DNA of 64,000 bases, taken from positions 1,396,501 to 1,460,500 of the forward strand of contig OX291557.1 of the NCBI GenBank assembly GCA_946406115.1, in the 5' to 3' direction. Numbering within the stretch: the stretch's first letter is position 1; each line of letters begins with the position of its first letter. Under the pieces are notes generated by a model that saw only the letters and a program-made list of their open reading frames with translations, was not told the origin of the DNA and searched no databases. This stretch comes from Apoda limacodes (taxonomy: Eukaryota > Arthropoda > Insecta > Lepidoptera > Limacodidae). Below are positions 43,712 to 55,074 of this stretch, piece by piece. A program made the translations under genes and the position numbers.

Positions 43712-44242
43712 TTAGGTGATGCAATAAACACTACTCTTAATGCAGTGTGGTAGGTAACATGTTGGTAGCGGTGCTTGTACCGTGACGTCAGTCTTACGAA
43801 TGTGGCCTAGTTCTATGTATTCCTGCATGAACGCTTTATAACTTTCTGATAATGTTTGATTCTTAAGCATTCTGCTTTCTAACTGTTTGAATTGAGCGAC
43901 AGCTTTTGATTTAGATGAGCCTAGGGAGTGCTCAAAACCTGGTTTCATCGGTAAAGCGACATCATATCTTCCGTTTTCCAATCGTCTAGTAGTGGCCTGA
44001 TAAAATTCTTTACAGTGTTGGTCTTCTTCAGATAAAGCAGATGATGAATCTTCGATATCTTCTACATCCCAAAACTTCGATAGTTCATCTATTTGATGTA
44101 CTGCAACGTGACAGTTAAATGTTTTTACGCTGCCTGATAAGATCCAGCCTATTTTCGTTTGTTGTGCAATGGGTGCCTGCCCTGGCCCCTTGAAAAGTCC
44201 GCTCATGATAATGTCGGGGTATACGTTTGCATCTAGGAGCAA
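43712..44242 (-). pseudogene. Pol segment between protease and RT
   Basis: Reads MSGLFKGPGQAPIAQQTKIG and WILSGSV, then RRLENGRYDVALPMKPG and MQEYIELGHI, the usual BEL/Pao sequence before RT. The start ATG is internal; the natural reading continued from protease. Confidence 0.9.
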
Positions 44243-44412
44243 ATCTATTGGTATTGATATGTTGTACTCAGGATCGGCCAGTTTGATATTCTGTAGGTGA
44301 TCTCAAGATCTTGTTTTGAAGGTGGTATTGGGTAAGTTATTCGCTACTCGAGATATTATTAGCGCTTGTGTGTTGAAGAAATAGTCGCCGTATAGTTGGC
44401 ATTCCATACTAA

Positions 44413-44660
44413 TTATTCCTCTGTTTGCTTGGGCCCCAATGCCTGATATAGATGCATGATAGCGATGCCGCTGCAAACCAGTATCTGAGCGGCGTTTTCT
44501 GATATGAGTGAGATTTGTGACCCTTGATCAAATTGCCAAGTGACAAAATTGCCATTAGCATGTTTGATTTTCAAAAGTACAGTTGTAAATAAAATTTCTT
44601 CATTATCTGTTGCGACATGATTTGCATAATGCTGCCTATTATTAGGTAAGTTTACATCAG
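44413..44660 (-). pseudogene. Aspartic protease of the BEL element
   Basis: The frame carries VLLKIKHANGNFVTWQFDQG then SQISLISENAAQIL. The active-site position is D-Q-G-S, which matches the D[SQ]GS pattern of BEL/Pao. The C-terminal portion is cut by a stop at 44413. Confidence 0.85.
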
Positions 44661-45120
44661 GCGTCGAGGGCGATGCACTTGCTTGCAGTTGCAGTTTGTG
44701 CAGGCATGACCGGTGAATGAACTGATGCGTCATGAATTATTGTGTTATAATTGCCTCTGCAGTTCTTACAGCTTTTCGATGAATTACATAATTTACCGTA
44801 GTGTTTGTATAAACAATGTTGACAAATCTGATGTTTCGTAAGTGCTCCCATTTTTGTTTCTGGCGACATGCTTTTGAATTTTTTACATTTAAATAACATG
44901 TGATCGAGGCTGCAAAGAGGGCATCTGGCCGTATATGTAGCGCTTGCTTGATATCGTTTATGATAAAATCTTCCGTATTCACTCTTGTTGTATGATACTT
45001 TTGGAGATAGATTTGATGTTGGTTCTGGTAATGATTTTTCTTTCTTGCTGATCGGCTCAAGAGCAACGAACTTACTCTCAATGAAGGTCATCAGTTCTTT
45101 GAGTGATGGGAAATCCCTGG
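44640..45120 (-). pseudogene. Gag C-terminal part with zinc fingers
   Basis: SLKELMTFIESKFVALEPI (45110-45050) is followed by RCPLCSLDHMLFKCKKFKSM, then CQHCLYKHYGKLC and CKNCRGNYNT. These are two or three cysteine-rich zinc modules that bind the element's RNA in BEL/Pao gag. Just beyond 45120 the gag text stops and foreign DNA begins. Confidence 0.88.
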
Positions 45121-45194
45121 GGGGTTTACAAGCTTCTTTTTAGTTTGGGCTATTTAACGATTGGGCTACAAAAGGAATTAAAATAACCAGATTT

Positions 45195-46995
45195 ATGAAT
45201 TTTATTCACAAAAATCGCTTCTGTGCGATCCAAGCCTTAATGAACATGTCAAAAAGTATTCAAAATTTTTTAAATGTTGCAAAGTCTTATCACATAAGCA
45301 GAAGAATTAAATCATCTGATAATGTGATTAAAACTGTTTGGAATGTGATCAATAATGAAACTGGTAGATCAAAGGCTCGTGAACAGAACTTTAATATCAA
45401 AAAAGACTCTGGTTTAATTGATAATGACGAAAAAGTTCCCCAAATATTTGAAAATTTCTTTGTTCAAATACCATCAAAAATAACTGGATCCGTAACTTCA
45501 TCTTGCCAAGCTGCTGAATCTATTCTAAAGAACAGTATTACTGAGTGTAATATTAACATTAAATTTAAACACGTGGATCCCCAAATAATTATCAAAACAT
45601 TTAAAACACTTAATCTGAAAAATACTGAAGATTTGTGGGGGATGTCTGTTAAGTTAATTAGCTCAATCATTTCAGTTGTTGCTCCCTATCTTGCTGATAT
45701 ATTTAATGTATGCATTAATAATGGTGTATTTCCAGACCTTATGAAATACAGTAAATTGATACCTCTGTTTAAATCTGGTGACAAAGAAGATCCCTCAAAT
45801 TTTAGACCAATATCTGTTCTACTTTTCTTTATTGTAGTAGTAGTAGTAGTATAAGTATCTACTTGAAAAAATCTTGCTTAATCAATTGCTTTCACATTTT
45901 TGTATACAGGGACTTTTACATGATCGACAATTCGGTTTTACCAGGGGCCGCTCAACTACTGATGCTGGAGCTTTGCTTATGAAACACATTCCCGCGGCAT
46001 GGGAGAGTTCCCAGGATGTAGTTGGCGTTTTTTGCGACTTATCGAAGGCGTTTGATTGTGTCGATCATCATACGTTGTTAGCTAAACTAAAAAGTTTATG
46101 GCGTTAGAAATAAATCCCTTGAACTTGTAGAATCATACTTAAGAAATATAATTCAAAAAGTGGTTATAAATGGTGCTCAATCTCAGGGATCTCTGTACCA
46201 CAAGGGTCAATATTAGGGCCTTTCTTGTTTTTATTATATATAAATGACTTACCCTTTATGGTGCAAAAGTTTACAGAGATATTTGCGGATGACACTTCAT
46301 TATTGTTTAAAGTGAACAGGAAACACGACTCTATGAAAATTTCAAAATGGTTTACTGTTAATAATCTTATACTTAATGCTAATAAAACAAAATGCAGTAA
46401 GTTTCCACTACCTAATGTAATCCAAATTAAAAAAAAATGGTGTAAAATAATGAAAAATTAGAATTAGTTGATAAAACTGTCTTCTTGGGTATAACTTTTG
46501 ACTCAAAATTGCAGTGAGGTCCCCAATTACAGTACTAGCAGGTAAACTTAGTTCTGCTGCTTTTACGGTGAGGAAAATCAGGCAATTGACTGACATAACC
46601 ACAGCAAGACTTGTTTACTTTGCTTATTTCCACAGTGTCATGTCATATGGTATTTTGCTATGGGGTTCCGCTGCTGATATTCAAACCATATTTATATTAC
46701 AAAAAAGTGCAGTACGATTCTCTCAGGGATGTTTTTAAAGAAATTAATATTTTAACGGTACCGTGTCAATATATCTATGAAAATAGTATGTTTGTTTAAG
46801 TTCCGAGGAACAGTGATAAGCACAACTTAAATACGAGAAATAAAAATAAACTTGCTATGCCAAAGTATAGGCTTACTAAAGCCAACACATCATTTATGGG
46901 AAGCGGTGTAAATTTTTATAGTAAGTTAACTGTAGAAATTCTTAACTTAGGTCTTAACAGTTTAAATTTTATGTTAAACATCTGCTATGTAAGAA
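45195..46995 (+). pseudogene. Decayed Jockey/CR1-type LINE ORF2
   Basis: The linker (45195-45830) leads to YSKLIPLFKSGDKEDPSNFR. After a GTA microsatellite break (45834-45855) come DRQFGFTRGRSTTDAGALLM, motif [41 protein letters not shown] and motif [11 protein letters not shown] (46275). The C-terminal region (46514-46790) keeps LVYFAYFHSVMSYGILLWG. Catalytic aspartates are visible but stops and shifts at 46107, 46200 and 46460 show it is dead. The endonuclease is absent. Confidence 0.88.
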
Positions 46996-46999
46996 AGCA

Positions 47000-47902
47000 T
47001 ATTATAATGTAGATGAATAATTGAATGACAAAATTGTACGGCCTATTATCAAATTAATGTTAGGTTTTCTATTCAAACTTAAATAATTTAGGTTTGATTA
47101 GTTAAAGGAGCACTCTAAAGACCAAGCTAAGTAACGATGCTATGTCTCTGTTGTTTACTTTATAGTGGTTGGTGGCAAGCTACCAGGGGATGCACCATGT
47201 GTAATCCGCCTTTGGTTGCCTGGTTTTGGTGGGGCTTTGGCGCACGAGTACGTACGTGTTTGTGTGTATATACATATTTGGATAGATATTGTGTACTTGA
47301 TGGCTTGTTTCCTGCATGACTGATTGGTAACAGGTGTATATCCGGGAGTTTCTTGTCACTTCTTCTCCCCTTAGGCTAGTTTCTGAAATGAAGTTCCATG
47401 TTCCCTAAAACATGGTTGAGCCAAGCGATGGCTGATTCATGTGTCATACTCGTGAACGGGTGCCGCCTGTGGAGGCTGGTCTGCTCTTGCAAACTTCTTT
47501 GTATCCTTGTATTTAGTCTTACTTTTTGTTTTGTTTATCAATATTGTAAGACATTGATTATTAGTGATGAATACATAAACTGTCTTTTTTATATTTTATA
47601 AGTAGCTGCTGCCAGCGACGTCGTCTGCGTGAACGCTATACTATAACATCACTTTTTGTGAACGAAACCATAGCGCGATCTAATTCGACGCCAACGCCAT
47701 CTAGTTAGCAAACAACATATAAAACATTTTTATGTGGTGAAAAATTATAAGTTCTTATTCTAAGTTATGACTTTACACGGTTTTTTAACATAAAATAAAT
47801 GGCTATGTGTGAGTAGAATATAATTAATAATTAAGAAGTAAGTCAAATATGCGTCGTTAGATTACACGTTGTTACAGAATTCGTTGAAGAAATAAAGGTT
47901 CA
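47000..47902. other. Non-coding, contains first copy of a 68-bp direct repeat
   Basis: Segment 47403-47471 (cctaaaacatggttgagcca through gggtgccgcctgtgg) recurs at 48930-48997. Text around 47150-47330 is GC-rich and resembles retroelement leader sequence; not assigned. Confidence 0.4.
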
Positions 47903-48140
47903 CTGCTCGTTCCCCGTAGGTGATAGCGTGATAATATGTAGCCTATATGTTGACCGACTTCTTAATAATATTCGTGCCAAATTTGAAGTAAATCCATGCA
48001 GTACTTTTTGAGTTTATCCCGAACATACATACAGACAAACAGACAAAAATTCTAAAAACTATATTTTTGGCTTCGGTATCGATTGTAGATCACATCCCAA
48101 GTATTCTTTTAAAAAAGTATTCAATGTACAGTTTTGACTT
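47903..48140 (+). repeat. Dispersed lepidopteran repeat (cccgaacatacatacagaca type)
   Basis: tgccaaatttgaagtaaatc, then gaacatacatacagacaaac. This phrase is a common tail of dispersed lepidopteran elements. Non-coding. Confidence 0.45.
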
Positions 48141-48249
48141 CCCTACCATTTTATTATATGTATAGATTAGATACTTTTATGTTGTGCTTGTGCATTTCAT
48201 GTTTTTTATGTTCGTAATGGAAAGTGTCCTTCTATGATAGGGAGGGCAT

Positions 48250-48443
48250 TTTTCAACATTTTAGGTGGACGCTGTAGGAGAAATTGAGGAAAGAAATGCC
48301 CTTGTTGAGTTTCTTGCCGGTTCTTCTCAGAACAAAGTCTCGCGCCCTATAGACTTAGAACCGATGGCGTAGTGACATTCATAAGTGCTCAATTATTGTA
48401 GCCTAAATTGAATAAATATAATTGAATTTGAATTTGAATTTGA
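48250..48443 (+). mobile_element. LINE 3' end with ttgaat tail
   Basis: gagtttcttgccggttcttc and a terminal (gaattt)n microsatellite form a 3' end familiar from insect non-LTR elements. No coding part is attached. Confidence 0.55.
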
Positions 48444-49421
48444 TGGTAGTTTAAATGATATGCATTTGTTGCCGGGCTGTTGTGTAGGGGCTGGGCCACT
48501 TTTGGGTGGGCGACGTCTGTTTGAATGTGTGTATGCATAAATGTATACGTGCGTGTTTGTGTGTAGCACCCGCTCGTGTTCGGAGCCCTGCCGCTATCGG
48601 GCGGCCGAACGAGGGTTGAATCAGATAGGACCTATAAGTTAATTTACATATAGTTTTATTTTATATCTTTTATATGTATTTGTAAATTTGTATATATGTA
48701 TTATTATATGTCTGTATGTGTATATATGAATATGTGCATGTATGTGTATTTTATATTAACTTTAATACATATATGTATGTATGTTTATATATATATATAT
48801 ATATATATGTAATATTATATTATGTTATATGAATATAGTACAATCGAAGTTTTATTGGAGTTGCTTGAGTGTGTCATGCTTTCTCAAAGTCTCTGTGGTG
48901 GTGGCATGTGCGTCGGGTCGTTACGTTGCCTAAAACATGGTTGAGCGAAGCGATGGCTGATTCATGTGTCATACTTGTGAACGGGTGCCGCCTGTGGTAT
49001 TAAGTGCACAAGCAACGGGTCCCACGTATCTATGTCGATTCCCAGGTTACGAAACCACGATCGACCTCGGCACGGTCGTAAAACTATAGTTAGGCGGCCT
49101 AGGCACGTACTAACGGCCCCAGATGACGATCTCTCTGTCCGGATAGCGAGATTAGTCTCTACGACCTCCCCAAATAGGGCCTCCCTCCAAACACGATGCC
49201 GACGTCCCCGGGTTCGTCGGCGCCCACAAGGATACGCGAGGTATCAAAGAGTGTCGGGGCGCTTCTCGCCCCCACTCAATCGCAACCGTACCCGCGTAAC
49301 AGGGAACTCCCCTTCTGGCGGTGACTCACCTTCGGGTTCGAGACTCACGCCGGTCGAGGGGACGCCCCCGATAGCGACAACCCAAGCCGAGGCCTAAAAA
49401 GCCCGGTGAAGCAGTAATGGC
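48444..49421. other. GC-rich segment with second copy of the 68-bp repeat
   Basis: An open frame of 121 codons (49032-49397) is Arg/Pro/Ser-rich and lacks a domain. The sequence could be an untranslated leader of a retroelement. A (TA)n stretch is at about 48788-48808. The 68-bp repeat is at 48930-48997. Confidence 0.4.
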
Positions 49422-50097
49422 TTAGGTGGGCCAATGCGTGTATTTTCCAGAAAACATAGGAATTTGCTCTATATGAGATGTGGAGCTCAGTTTTTTATTG
49501 AGCAGTTTTTTGAGATCCTTGTAACTTTTTTCGATTTCTGAAAATTCGTTTTCATATTCTTCATTGCTTCGTTGCAGTATATTATCGATACGCAGGTGCA
49601 TATCGTCAATAATAAGCCAACGGTATTGCAACTCTTTGAGTTCGTCTTCGATCTCCCATTTATCGACCATAGCGTCTATCTATATGCGATTTAAGGCTCT
49701 GAAGTTAGTTTTCTGTTGTGATATTCTACCGGTCCACATGGAAACGTGCTTTTATCTTGCTTGTTGGGTTACTGTATGCTAAAACGATCTCTCTCTTGGA
49801 TGCTCCCTAAGATGATGTTGAAGGTGCTGATTGCTTTGGTTCTCGTGCTGGTGTAGAGGATGAGTAACTTGATATTTTTTTTCTCTCAGTTTCATAGTGC
49901 AGTTTAATCTTCTGATATATATTCTTGACAAAATACTTGTGAGACTGGTCTTCGTATTGTACAAGAGATTAGTCGTTCTCTTCGAACTCTCTACTGTATT
50001 CCGGCGTCCTCCTTTCAGCTCCATCTTTGCGAAAGTTCGTGCTGATGCGCTCTATCTCCTTGATTAATTCACTTTGACGTGCTAATATACCTTCCAT
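49422..50097 (-). pseudogene. Gag N-terminus of the BEL element
   Basis: The ATG at 50097 opens MEGILARQSELIKEIERI. After several stops and shifts (50000-49690) a clean frame (49670-49422) reads KWEIEDELKELQYRW, NEEYENEFSEIEKSYKDLKK and IPMFSGKYTHWP. The Y..IE..Y.D.K....L motif and PxFSGxY.xWP are typical of BEL/Pao gag. The text ends precisely where the inserted block begins. Confidence 0.8.
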
Positions 50098-50959
50098 GAT
50101 GATTTAGAGTTGCTAGTGGCAGATTAGCTCTCTTCTTTTAAATAATATGTTATGCTTGACAGAATACAAGCTCGTTTGTAGTTATATGATAATTCTTAAT
50201 ATGATGTTTGAAACAAAAGTCTCAGGAACCACGATGATATATGCTGGCGCTAGTCCCTTTTTAATAACTCGAAGGACCAAAAATGTAGAATTAATCTACA
50301 TTTGATTGATATAATGATAGGGTAAAGAAGGCGGAGGGAAGGTAAATGATAAGACAACGACCGTTCTACTTATTGGTGTTTAATACACTAGCCTTACATA
50401 ACTAATACAGTGATTTATATACAACAATATTTACATGTCAACATAAGTAAGTATAGGTAATGTAATTGTGCGGTAGGTTGTTGGTTATAAATCAGATATC
50501 TTTACCATTTTACCACGGTTTCGGACCAGGCCAACATCGACTAACCTGTCATTTTTTGTAGACCTTTAACGGAACGACCGTTTCAGGGGGTCCGTCTCCG
50601 GTAAAGGACCGGCTGATGCAAGAAACTATGGAAGTTTCCAGACATCCACTCCTAGGTCCATAATCGTCTATATTGATTCAAATAAAAAGATCGAAGAATC
50701 TTTGTTAGATTTAACAATCTCTGTCACAACACTCTTCTTAACGTTGCTGCTATGCGTTGTGCAAAAAAAAATCTACTCAGAAATATTTAAAATAATATTC
50801 AACTGAATATTCTACTATTAAACTGCAAATTAATTGCCTAACTGCTTCAATAATATAAAAGCCGTTTCGTGGTATTAATCTGTATTTGCTTTTGTGTTGT
50901 GTGTTATTGTACTTTAGGTAAGTAACTTATCAATATCCTTTCCTTATCGACAATACGAC

Positions 50960-50962
<3 letters not shown>
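50098..50962. other. Leader region of the BEL element and unassigned AT-rich DNA
   Basis: Expected position of the 5' leader and LTR. A stretch with tttattggtgtttaatacac (50370) could be LTR-derived, but no matching copy exists near 35.5 kb, so I could not confirm an LTR. Confidence 0.35.

Positions 50963-50995
<33 letters not shown>
50963..50995. repeat. (TA)n microsatellite
   Basis: About 16 uninterrupted TA units adjoining an actagc element end. Confidence 0.95.
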
Positions 50996-50996
<1 letters not shown>

Positions 50997-51438
50997 TAGC
51001 TTTTTCCCGCAATTTCGTCTGCGTAAACTTAAAAAAAAAAACTGCTTTTGACTGTTTACTGTTTTACATACAATCACATGCAATACAACATCGGAATTCT
51101 CATACACATTTTCATTCTCTATATTGCCATCTAGAGAATAATTTTTCAAAAACGTTGAATCACGTGAATCTTAATTTTTAATGTTGAAGCCAAGTTTTAG
51201 TCATTTCCATGCAAACTGCCAACCCATATTTTACCCTCTTCGGGGATTAATTTCCAAAAATCCCTTCTTAGGGCACACTTACGTCATTTAAGGAACGTTT
51301 GTGCAAAATGTCATGCTTCTAGACATAGCGGTTTCAGCTGTTCATTGCTCGATTAGTCAGTCAGCCATTCAATTTCTTCTTTTATATAAATAAAGCTGAA
51401 CCGGCAAACGTTGTTTATTTTTTTAAAACAATAACTTT
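50996..51438 (-). repeat. Dispersed repeat, Helitron-like or RTE-tail type
   Basis: Starts tactagctttttcccgcaat on the plus strand, i.e. a gcgggaaaaagctagt end in reverse. Contains a segment related to 51930-52010 and 52464-52545. Non-coding. Confidence 0.45.
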
Positions 51439-51870
51439 AGAAACCTTCCCCGGCGTGTGCATAACAATTTACCGAAATTTCATTACAATCGGTTTACCCT
51501 TATTGCGCGAGTCCGTCTCGCACTTGACCATTTTTTCTTTCTCAGAAACATTCCCCGGCGTGCGCACAAAAACTTACCAAAATTTAATTACATTAGGTTT
51601 ACCCTTTTTACGCGAGTCCAACTCGCACTTGACCCTTTTTTATTTCTTAGAAACTTTCCCCGGCGTGTGCATAAAAACTTACCAAAATTTAATTACAATC
51701 GGTTTACCCTTATTACGCGTGTCCGACTCGCACTTGACCTTGTCTCACTTGCACTTGACCCTTTTTTTCTTTCTCAGAAACATTCCCCGGCGTGTGTATA
51801 ACAACTTACAAAAATTTCATTACAATAGGTTTAGCCTTATTGCATGAATCCGACTCGCACTTCACCCTTT
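51439..51870. repeat. 105-bp tandem repeat, four units
   Basis: Units begin agaaac.ttccccggcgtg at 51439, 51544, 51649 and 51776. The last spacing is longer because of an extra cactt..gacc duplication of about 22 bp. 105 is divisible by three, so two overlapping frames stay open (51455-51847); I do not regard either as a gene. Confidence 0.92.
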
Positions 51871-52690
51871 CAGTAAAACCTTATCTTATCGGCTGCCTAC
51901 GTCATACAAACGATACACCCTCCAACTTTCAGGTCTCTACGATCAGCGGTTTAGGCTGTGCATTGATCCATCAGTCATTCAAGATTAAGCATTTTATATG
52001 TATGGATAAGATAAGTAGAAAAAGAAAACTTTAATTATTATTGTACACAAAAAATCAAACACCTAAAAAAACGCATAACCTTTGAGCTTAGAAACCCCTT
52101 ACATGAGGTACTAATATAGTACTGTGACATTTGAGACATTCCAATTGTAAAGAGTATTGAAGTTGTTTATGTTTTGAAGTAAGTTCAACCTCTTTTGAAT
52201 AAAATCGTATTGATGTCAACTTCGAAGCAAATAACCGCCAAATAACTTTCTACCCCTTTTTAACCCCGCTAGGGGATGAATTCTAATAAAATACGAAACA
52301 CGTCTTCCATCAATTCTGTTAAAAAAAGTTTATGCAAAATTTGAAGTAGATTGGACCAAGAAATCACGTTGTCCCATACAAACTTTGCCCCCCTTTTTCA
52401 CCCCATTAGGGGTATAATTCCGGAAAATCAGATGCCTACGTCATACAAAGAACACACACTCCAAGTTTCAGGTCTCTACGATCAGCGGTTTAGTCTGTGC
52501 GTTGATCGATCAGTCATTCAGGACAAAGCCTTTTATATGTATAGATATATATATAATAGTTATATTAAATATTGTTAATATAAACTGTGAACGAGTATAC
52601 ATTACAACCTGCTTTACCCTTGAAAAGCATTTTCTTTACTTGCCTCTGAACCCGCTCTACCTGAATCTCTATCTCCTGAGCACCTAGCCG
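51871..52690 (+). repeat. Two copies of a dispersed repeat, no gene
   Basis: caggtctctacgatcagcgg occurs at 51930 and 52468, each followed by a cattcaggacaaag-like phrase and ttttatatgta. Text between includes caccccattaggggtataat. Family: common lepidopteran tail sequence; not named. Confidence 0.5.
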
Positions 52691-52739
52691 GTGCATTCGG
52701 TAACAAAATACTCTGTCTTGTTATAGTCCAAATTGCTGA

Positions 52740-53892
52740 TATGTAAGACAATCGCTCTCAAATGGATGTGGTGTATACGGATTTTAGTAAGGCATTCGAC
52801 ACTGTGCCTTTTGATCTGCTTTTACAAAAACTTCGTGTTAATGGCATTGGTGGAACTACTCAAGTGGTTCCAGTCTTATTTGTGTGACTGCGTATGTACT
52901 GAAGTAGCTAACGGATACACTGCAAATCATTAAAAATCTTATTCTGGTGTGCCACAGGGATCTCACTTAGGCTCCATTTTATTTATTATTTTTATTTATA
53001 ACATAAGTCAATGTTTTTTCTGGAGCTTACTTGTTTGCTGATCTTAAATTGTCAAGACTGCTTAATTGACAACTCGAAGCGGCCCTACTTTAAGATGATT
53101 TAAACAGATCAAATGAGTGGTGTTCTCAAAATGGTATGAGAATTAATATAAGTAAATGTTCTGTTGTTCATTTTTAAAAGAAATATTAAAAACAGATCAT
53201 AAAATAAAAGGCAATATAGTGAAAGAAACTCAGCACATACGTGATTAAGGGGTAATTATTGATTATAAATTAAAATTTAATGTCCATATCGAAGATATTG
53301 TCAATAAAGCTTTTAGAACATTAGGTTTCTTGAATCGCAATACAGATTATTTAAAAAAGACCAACACCAAAATGATTATATTTAATGCTCTAGTCGTCCG
53401 TAGTATCCTTGAGTACACGGCGTAGTCTGGAACCCACATTACGAAGTTTAAAAGAAAGTAATAGAATCAGTACAAAAAAGGTTTCTTGGGCACCTCACTT
53501 TTCATTGCAATTAAAGTAATAAAATACATTCCTATGAAGATAGGCTTAAACTCCTTAACATGTGCTTGTTAAAAGATGGTTATTATTAATTTAAATGCTG
53601 TCACAGAATAATTGAAGACTTTTAACGTATCACATGGTGCCCCTCCCCTACGCAATCTGAAACACAATAGGCAATTGAAATATTACCTAAATATTGATTT
53701 ATTTTTTTTGAATATTGGTTTTTTTTTAATTCAAGCTATTTAAATTGTAAATATTGTTTATTGTGTGTTTCAATACAAATCATGTATTTATTAGTTGATA
53801 CACTAGAATATTGTTTCGTTTGCGATTTTGTGACTTGACGATTCGTAAGTGTTCTTAGTAACCCATTTGAATAAAAAGATTTTGATTTTGAT
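52740..53892 (+). pseudogene. Decayed Jockey/CR1-type LINE, RT and C-terminal traces
   Basis: VVYTDFSKAFDTVPFDLLLQ (motif A) at 52766, then a GVPQGS-like block near 52950, and VWNPHYEV.KKVIESVQKRF near 53430. Stops and frameshifts are dense. It ends with a tttgattttgatt tail (53880-53892), a likely 3' end. Endonuclease not seen. Confidence 0.75.
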
Positions 53893-54162
53893 TAGATCTT
53901 TCATATATACATAAGTTACCTAATAGTGCACTGGATACACCACTCCAACTGTCAATGCATAACTTATTTGTGGAAGACACTGTCTATTCAATATTAGACA
54001 TTCAAGAACTAACGTAGGTTTTTATTCTCCTTTTAATCGAATTTGCAGATGCTATAATAATAGAGTAGATATAGAATGGTACTGAGGAAATTGATATTTT
54101 CAATTAGCCTAAATTTAAATCACAGATCATAAGGACATTATCATGTCCTGACCATACCACTA
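53893..54162. other. Non-coding, nothing recognised
   Basis: AT-rich sequence without open frame or repeat. Confidence 0.5.
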
Positions 54163-54560
54163 TAAAAAAACTGGCTCGCGCACCGAGGGTTCCGTGCAAA
54201 CTTATTATATGTTGTTGTATATTACTAAAAATTTACGGTTTTCGCAAATTTTTCCTCTATCTGTACTATAATACGTTGCTTCGTACCAAATTTCAAGATT
54301 CTGAGTTCACGGGAAGTACCCTGTAGGATTTGATTCCCTTGCGGGTTGCGGAAATTTGCGGCATAAACGGCTGTATCTTTTGATTGCGTTAACTTAGAAG
54401 TTTGATTTTTCACAGCTCCAAGGGACAGTAGACTTGAGTATTTGATATAAATTTTAGCTTGATACCTCCACGCGTTCCTGAGAAAAAGGGTCTTGACAGG
54501 TGGACAACAAAGTAATCTATAAGGGTTCCATTTTTTCCTTTTGAGTTACGGAACCCTAAA
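54163..54560 (+). repeat. Dispersed repeat, ggctcgcgcaccgagggttc family
   Basis: Starts ggctcgcgcaccgagggttc and ends gttacggaaccctaaaaa; interior has gggaagtaccctgtaggatt. Same ends as 18515-19095. Confidence 0.7.
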
Positions 54561-54619
54561 AATAATGGAAATGGCTTATTATTGTAGTAGTAGGTACTTA
54601 ACCAAGTTATATTCAAAAT

Positions 54620-54793
54620 TTTTAGGGTTCCATTCCTCGAAAGGAAAAACGTCTTATAGCACAGATAAAGAAAAAGTTGCGAAAATGGTAAACTTTTAGT
54701 TCCATCATATAATAAAAAATATTTTTTTTATAATATTCAAAAACAAATTATAAGTTTGCATGGAACCCTCGGTGCGTGAGCCAGAAACTGGCC
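54620..54793 (-). repeat. Inverted, shortened copy of the same repeat
   Basis: Begins tttttagggttccat and ends catggaaccctcggtgcgtg plus agcc, the reverse complement of the 54163 copy with most of the interior missing. The two are tail to tail and could fold back. Confidence 0.75.
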
Positions 54794-55074
54794 GGTTTTT
54801 AAAAACTAATCTGACATGTGCAATATTTTTTTCTTTTTATTTGTCATTGAGCCACCTTTTTATGTAAGTAAGTACATTAGAATTATCATAATTTTGAAAT
54901 CTAATATGATATTATTGCTTTATTTTCATTTATCACATTTACAATATACTTGTTAGTTTTATCGTTTTGTTCAAATGATATAATTTGACATTTGTTTCTA
55001 AATTCTATTGTTTTGACATATCTGCTACATTAAATCGTTATCCATAATTATTTTTAAGTTAATTTTATGATCAA
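54794..55074. other. Non-coding, nothing recognised
   Basis: AT-rich spacer. Confidence 0.5.

Larger units (their letters stand above)
45130..49421. mobile_element. Block inserted into gag, made of several older elements
   Basis: Foreign DNA between gag zinc region (ends about 45120) and gag N-terminus (starts about 49422). It holds a LINE on the plus strand, dispersed repeats, a LINE 3' end and a GC-rich segment. It is not clear whether it entered in one step. The middle third of gag is missing, so a deletion accompanied or followed it. Confidence 0.6.
35563..50275 (-). mobile_element. BEL/Pao endogenous retroelement with env, split by two insertions
   Basis: All retroviral-type domains lie in order on the minus strand: gag N-terminus (50097-49422), gag zinc region, protease, RT, RNase H, integrase, DUF5641-like domain, env. 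A LINE at about 36443-39907 separates the halves of env; a block at about 45130-49421 separates the halves of gag, and middle gag is missing. LTRs were not identified with confidence. Frame breaks are frequent, so this is a dead copy. Pol with this FYMDD RT and DUF5641 tail is BEL/Pao, and the envelope is of the insect F-like type, as in roo-like elements. Confidence 0.9.

Noticed and set aside
47137..47319. Small cysteine-rich protein frame
   Set aside because: Short, no signal or conserved spacing, and it lies in leader-like retroelement DNA.
50098..50700. 5' LTR of the BEL element
   Set aside because: Position is right, but no matching copy is present downstream of env at 35.0-35.56 kb, so boundaries cannot be supported.
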